A stretch of 64,000 nucleotides of DNA from Panicum virgatum (taxonomy: Eukaryota > Streptophyta > Magnoliopsida > Poales > Poaceae): assembly GCF_016808335.1 (NCBI RefSeq), contig NC_053150.1, positions 45,411,607-45,475,606 of the forward strand, written 5' to 3'. A program made the translations under genes and the position numbers. The notes beneath the pieces are model-generated. The model made no database searches, was not told where the DNA came from, and worked only from the letters and a program-made list of their open reading frames with translations. The stretch's first letter is position 1. Every line of letters starts with the position of its first letter. Shown in pieces: positions 59,491-64,000 of this stretch.

Positions 59491-60306
59491 ATGCGCTGCT
59501 TCCCCTTCGCCGCTGCGTTACTGCTCGTCCTCCTCCCACTTGCCGCCGCCGCCGCCGCCTCCGGCGGCAAGGCGGCCCCCGCCGCGGCGAAGGCGAAGGC
59601 GCCCGTGGCCCCCCCGGCGCCGCCCAACATCACGGCGCTCATGTCCAAGGGCGGGTGCGGGGCGTTCGCGTCGCTGGTGGAGGCGTCCCCCGACGCGCTG
59701 TCGACGTTCCGGTCGGCCGTGGAGGGCGGCGTGACGGCGTTCTGCCCCACCGACGCCGCCCTCCGGCCGTTCATGCCGAGCTACCGGAACCTGAGCGCCG
59801 ACGGGCGGGCGTCGCTGCTGCTGTTCCACGCGGTGCCCGTGTACTACACGCTGCGGGGGCTCAAGTCCAGCAACGGGCCCATGAACACGCTCGCCACCGA
59901 CGGCTCGTCCCGGAACTTCAACTTCACGGTGCAGAACGTGGGCGACCAGGTGAGCATCCGCACGGAGGCCTCCGCCGCCGCCGCGCGGGTCCGGGGCACG
60001 GTCTACGACAGGGACCCCGTCGCCATCTACGCCGTGGACGCGGTGCTGGAGCCCGTGGAGCTGTTCGACCCCGCCGAGGCCCCCGCGCCGGCGCCCGCCC
60101 CCGCCGCCGACGCGCCCAGGGCGTCCGGCAGGAGGGCGCGCCGCCCCCCGCGCCACGTGGCGGACGCGCCCGGCCCGGCGGCCGCCGATGACGACGCGGC
60201 GCCCGCCGACCAGAGGAAGAACGCCAAGAAGAACGCGGCGCCCGGCGCCCCGCGCCCGCGGTGGCTCGCCGCCGTGGCCGTGGCCGCGGCCGCCGCCTTG
60301 GTTTAG
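59491..60306 (+). CDS. Fasciclin-like arabinogalactan protein (FLA), one FAS1 domain
   Basis: A 271-residue protein. It has a signal peptide at about 1-24 (MRCFPFAAALLLVLLPLAAA), then a short Ala/Pro/Lys segment and one FAS1 domain at about 46-190. That domain holds the H1 motif (TAFCPTDAALRPF, 82-94), the YH-like motif (LLFHAVPVYYT, 110-120) and a C-terminal YAVDAVLEPVELF. Possible N-glycosylation sites are N46, N100 and N144. An AP-repeat AGP region (APAPAPAPAADAP) and a basic segment follow, then a hydrophobic GPI-type tail (WLAAVAVAAAAALV). FLAs are plasma-membrane and wall glycoproteins linked to adhesion and secondary-wall properties. The ATG is chosen because the signal peptide starts directly there; the frame is open upstream only from a GTG. 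Confidence 0.92.
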   Translation: MRCFPFAAALLLVLLPLAAAAAASGGKAAPAAAKAKAPVAPPAPPNITALMSKGGCGAFASLVEASPDALSTFRSAVEGGVTAFCPTDAALRPFMPSYRNLSADGRASLLLFHAVPVYYTLRGLKSSNGPMNTLATDGSSRNFNFTVQNVGDQVSIRTEASAAAARVRGTVYDRDPVAIYAVDAVLEPVELFDPAEAPAPAPAPAADAPRASGRRARRPPRHVADAPGPAAADDDAAPADQRKNAKKNAAPGAPRPRWLAAVAVAAAAALV

Positions 60307-60696
60307 GGGATTAAGCAGAGCAGGTGAATCCTCTTTCTCGAGGCGGACCGGATCTGCTGGCGTTTGTGTGTCGGTGCGTGAGCGTGTGGCGTGACCCGTG
60401 GGATTTGGTGCTTCTCTTTGGACGGAACCGCCATGTTTTTTCCCCCCTTTGAGCTCTTCTTTCCCTTTACTCCATTGCTGGTAGCTTGACGCCGACGAGC
60501 AGCAGCAGCTGTTGTGCAACAGGGCGCAGGTGGCAGGCAGCGCTGGAGCTGCTTCATGAATAAATGAATGACAAATCGCTAAAAGTTCTCTCTTTCTCTG
60601 AGACGGCCAGCCCGCTGCCCTTAGCTATCCTGCTCGAGGTGTCGGTGGCGCAGTACCGAACGTCTTGAGCGCTCGTACCATCACATATCTAATTTA

Positions 60697-60867
60697 GCTG
60701 TGTTTAATTCGTGAAAAAGTTAGATTTTAGTACTGTAGCACATCTCGTATCAAATAATTAAATTGTGTAATTAATTATTTTTTAACTGTATTTAATGCTC
60801 TATGCATATATTTGAAAAATCGATGTGATAGATACTGTAGAAATTTTTTAGGAACTAAATATGACCC
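60697..60867. mobile_element. Tourist-like MITE
   Basis: GCTGTGTTTAATTCG at the left and, as reverse complement at the right, GGGTCATATTTAGTTCC, flanked by TTA and TAA. AT-rich, non-coding. Confidence 0.65.
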
Positions 60868-61090
60868 TAATCTACTGCGACAGAGATTTTCAACGGCGGT
60901 AGCGCTGTAATGAAGCTTGATGAGCACATCCACACATCGCCCTGCCCTAACGCTTACCAGGTAACGCAGTACCATGGTTCGTTATACATGTACTAGCCAT
61001 GTACATACATACACTTGAAGACGAAAAGGAAATAAATGGCGGGACCGCCACGGTCCGGACGGGCCCTCCACTCGTACCGGCGTTATGTGC

Positions 61091-61327
61091 TCCCTCCATT
61101 CCATAAAAAAAATGTAATCCTACCTTTGAAAAAATTCTAAAATACATACAATTTTAAAAATTGGATCTTAAGTACCTGACTAATCAAATGGTTAGATTTG
61201 ATTTGCATACTAAAATTAACCACAAATGGCAAACAAATGAGGGCATACAAATCTTTTCACGTGATCAACCCACCACTAATTTGTCTGAAAAAAAAATCTA
61301 GAATTGCAACCTATGCAACGAAGAGAG
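61091..61327. mobile_element. Diverged Stowaway-like MITE
   Basis: Left end CTCCCTCCATTCC is typical. The right end (CAACGAAGAGAGTA) is a weakened match to the inverted end. Interior AT-rich. Confidence 0.55.
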
Positions 61328-61611
61328 TATGTACTCTAGTTACTTCCAAATTGAATTTTAAAAAAGGGCGCCGGCAGGCCGGGCCCAACCCTCCGACCCG
61401 TCCCGAACGGGGCATGGCCTTTGGCCTGGCCTGGCCCGGTCCAAGCTCGGCGCGCGCGCGCTCGGGGAGGCCGGCCGTCGGGCACGCCGCGCCACGGCCG
61501 GTGGTCCTCCACGGAGCCCGCTCGCCCATACGCCCACCCACGGCCGAGCTCGCGACCCCCCGCGCGCGCGCCACACGGCGGCGGCCAGCTCCCCCGCCGC
61601 GACCTCACCGG

Positions 61612-61621
61612 CTAAAAATAG
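61612..61621 (+). promoter_or_regulatory. TATA-like box of the AGP-peptide gene
   Basis: CTAAAAATAG in GC-rich surroundings, about 137 bp upstream of the ATG at 61758. Confidence 0.5.
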
Positions 61622-61757
61622 CCGCGCGGGGCTCGTACATAAACCCCCCCCCCCGGCGCCGGGCATAGCCTCACCACCACCACCGCAGCAGCACAGCAAG
61701 AAAAGCAAAGCAACACCACCAACTCCCTAAGCGCGAGAAGCAACACCACCAACAACA

Positions 61758-61961
61758 ATGGCCCGCGCCGTGTTCCTCGTCGTGCTCATCCTGGCCGCCG
61801 TCGCGGTGGCGCCGTTCGCGGCCGAGGCGCGCGACGTCGCCGCCGACGCCGCCGAGGGCAGGTCCCTGGCCTCCGACGCACCGTCCGACGCGCCCGCCCC
61901 GGGACCCGACGCCTCGTCCCCGTCCGACGCGCCGTCCGGCAGCAGCTCCTCCGACGCGTAA
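61758..61961 (+). CDS. Small secreted AGP-like peptide
   Basis: 67 residues. A signal peptide (MARAVFLVVLILAAVAVAPF, cleavage near AEA at 22-24) leaves a mature part of about 43 residues rich in Asp, Ala, Ser and Pro, with repeats of SDAPSDAPAPGP and SPSDAPSG. AP and SP dipeptides are candidate arabinogalactan sites. Unlike classical AG peptides it has no C-terminal hydrophobic GPI signal and ends SSSSDA, so it may be freely secreted. It has a TATA-like box and a CA-rich leader with repeated ACCACCAAC. It is the third secreted AGP-type gene here; the N-terminal MARA is shared with the AGP at 56226. Function unknown. Confidence 0.75.
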   Translation: MARAVFLVVLILAAVAVAPFAAEARDVAADAAEGRSLASDAPSDAPAPGPDASSPSDAPSGSSSSDA

Positions 61962-64000
61962 AGAACGGCGGCGAGCCCTCGCTCCGCCGCCGCCGCCGCC
62001 CAGAGAGGCAGAGATCCACGAGCTGATTCTTGGCGTGATCCGTCGACACGTGCGGTGGATTTGATCATCAGTTTCTTTTTCCCGTTCGTTGATCGAATAA
62101 CTTGCACCTGACGATGATACGTTGGGTGCCGTAACAAATTGGATGTTTTTTCTTTGTTTTTTTACATTTCATTTGATGTAAATGATCCGATCGCCCTCCG
62201 GGCCATAACATAATTTTTACTGTTTTTCTATAAGTGAGCAATGTCACGTACTTACATTTGCATCTGTACGCGTACTGTAACTACAATTTCCTTCACCAAC
62301 ATAAAAAATAGCGATATACTCCTTCCAGATTGGTAAAGGAAAGCATTTTGGATATCGACACAGTCTCCAAAAACTACTTTGACCACTATATAATATTATA
62401 AAATATGATCAATATATACTTTTACGAAACTACATTTCAAGATGAATCTATTTATATCGATCACTTTTATATTTTCAAACTTAACCTAAAAGAATTTAGT
62501 TATAATCAAAATTTAAAATATTTGAGTTAAGACGAACTCAAACGACTTTCTTTACCAACACGGAGGGAGTACCTCAAGTTATATTCAAATAGACATAGAC
62601 AAATAGCTAGTGTGTTCATACCCTCGAAGATACAACATTCTAACACATGGCATGGAATGTAAAACCATTTAAATTTATTTTTTTAGATTAAGTGTTTGGA
62701 ATATAAAACCATTATAACACATTACATAGACAAATAGCTAGTGTTTGGAATTTGGACCCGTATGCCACATTTAATGGATATTGAATTGATGCAACCATCC
62801 AACTTAAAATTATTTAGATTACCTAACCGGATATTGTCATCGTTACTTTTGAATTTGGTATATAAAAATAGTCTGTATTTGTATTCAAATTTGTGAAAAA
62901 TATTCAAATATTTCATAAAGGGCTATGAATCACTATAGAACCCTTTTACAATGATCATGTGGTCAGAAATTAAAATATCCACACGCTTTTGTAACTGTAT
63001 AATCTCGACACTGCCATGCTTCGAGGCCTCTCTGGGCATATGTCACAACCACTAGGTTTTGTCATTGTTTTGTTAAGATTACGCACATTACAACTTAGAT
63101 ACTCACAACGCACATACACTCACCCTATGAACGCACGTACGCAAAAGCTCCATTTTGCCAATGACCATCCACTCTATTTTGTTTCCCAAAGAGATAGAGC
63201 CAAAAAAATTTATGAAATGTATTTCAAAAAAGTATTTTCAATTGTTTATCTACATACCGAATCAATCGCATATATAGTGGTTGTGTTTTGGACCCACTAT
63301 GATTGATGTTGTTGTTTTTTCCCTCTCTTTCGGCGACTAACACACTAGTTTTTTTTTTTCTAGTACTAGCCTTTTAAGGCTGATAACACTGGAACTCATG
63401 TTTTTTTGCCTGTAAGAAGATGCTGCTGAGATGGTACTAATCACAATATGTGGTTTTATTGGATGAGTCTCCTCTGCACAACTGCAGGGGACTCACCCTC
63501 ATGTCAGTGAGGGAGAGTACTGCAGAGAAACTATTGGAATCTTTAACATACTTTAAAACTACCTCCAAAAGAGGTTCAATGTGCATTGCCATTCTTTCAC
63601 GGCAAGTGCGAGAGCGCCGCTGGCCCCAGTCTGCAACAGCGAACAAGCAAGGCAACAACGAACGCCGCCAGCTAGTTGTGGCCGAGGAGCGAGCGCCACC
63701 AAGACCGCGACTGGCGAGCCGTGGTCCGTGGAGGCCGTAGAGCCAGTGAGTCTGTGCCGCCGCCGAACCGTTGAGGTTGCAAAGTCAACGCTGTCTGACT
63801 TTTGGTCTTCACTGGTATGCTGCTTGTGTTGCCCAGCCTTGACGTAATACTGTTCTCGTTTTCAGTTATACAGAAGCAGCTGTGGGCAGCAAGAAGGGGG
63901 AAAAAAGGCCTGCCAAACACCAAATTGGAGATGGTAATTGATGTAGAGTGGAGGGTCAAGAATTATGTGACTGAAATCCTGTTTGGTAGAGCTTTTGTAG
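61962..64000. other. 3' spacer to the window end
   Basis: The 3' UTR of the AGP-peptide gene, a Stowaway MITE at 62319, AT-rich spacer to about 63400, then mixed sequence with short frames. 63430-63960 has intron-like signals (CAACTGCAG, TTTTCAG) but no recognisable protein. Confidence 0.4.
62319..62569. mobile_element. Stowaway MITE
   Basis: TA-flanked element of 251 bp with ends CTCCTTCCAGATTGG and CCAACACGGAGGGAG, slightly diverged from the consensus. AT-rich arms can pair. Confidence 0.85.

Larger units (their letters stand above)
60307..61757. other. Intergenic region between the FLA and AGP-peptide genes
   Basis: The FLA 3' UTR, a MITE at 60697, a diverged Stowaway at about 61091-61327, then a GC-rich promoter region from 61360. 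No additional gene. Confidence 0.5.

Overview
This is a nuclear plant sequence from a grass (Poaceae). The coding sequences are very GC-rich, introns and spacers are AT-rich, the introns are plant-type GT-AG, and there are many Stowaway, Tourist/PIF-Harbinger, hAT and Mutator-type MITEs. The gene families (Dof, ZAT-like C2H2, BIM-type bHLH, PI4K-gamma, AGP/FLA) are land-plant families. I cannot name the genus; a panicoid-type grass is a guess.

The left half is dominated by a near-identical direct duplication. Bases 1-11584 repeat at 22449-34386. The layout fits a tandem duplication of about 22.8 kb whose second unit is 11585-34386 and whose first unit starts to the left of the window. The junction at 11584/11585 joins intron 3 of a BIM1-like bHLH gene to the last intron of a DNA-3-methyladenine glycosylase I gene. 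Unit 1 therefore ends in a truncated BIM1 gene (exons 1-3). Unit 2 starts with an orphan glycosylase last exon (11672-11962), then carries a type II PI 4-kinase gamma gene (minus, 15142-17109, 5' UTR reaching about 18.4 kb), a ZAT-like C2H2 repressor gene (minus, 20819-21643) and a complete 11-exon BIM1-like gene (32508-37753). I found 11 base substitutions in 11.6 kb, all transitions, plus a few short indels and one 347-bp MITE present only in the right copy. The event is either very recent or an assembly artefact (unmerged haplotypes).

From 37.8 to 45 kb there is GC-rich spacer, a short tandem repeat, and a 3357-bp hAT transposon (41439-44795) with a perfect 8-bp target duplication. Its transposase has one frameshift and one nonsense codon. 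It lies 265 bp upstream of a Dof transcription factor ATG (45061-45819). From 46 to 53 kb the window is non-coding spacer as far as I can tell. A CFIm68/CPSF6-like RNA-processing protein follows on the minus strand (52995-54788). The right end carries three secreted cell-surface genes on one strand: a classical arabinogalactan protein (56226-56858), a fasciclin-like AGP (59491-60306) and a short AGP-like peptide (61758-61961).

The genes are independent eukaryotic transcription units. The one functional theme is the AGP/FLA group at 56-62 kb. No CRISPR, operon, rRNA or convincing tRNA was seen. The most interesting structure is the duplication and the chimeric BIM1/glycosylase locus at its junction.
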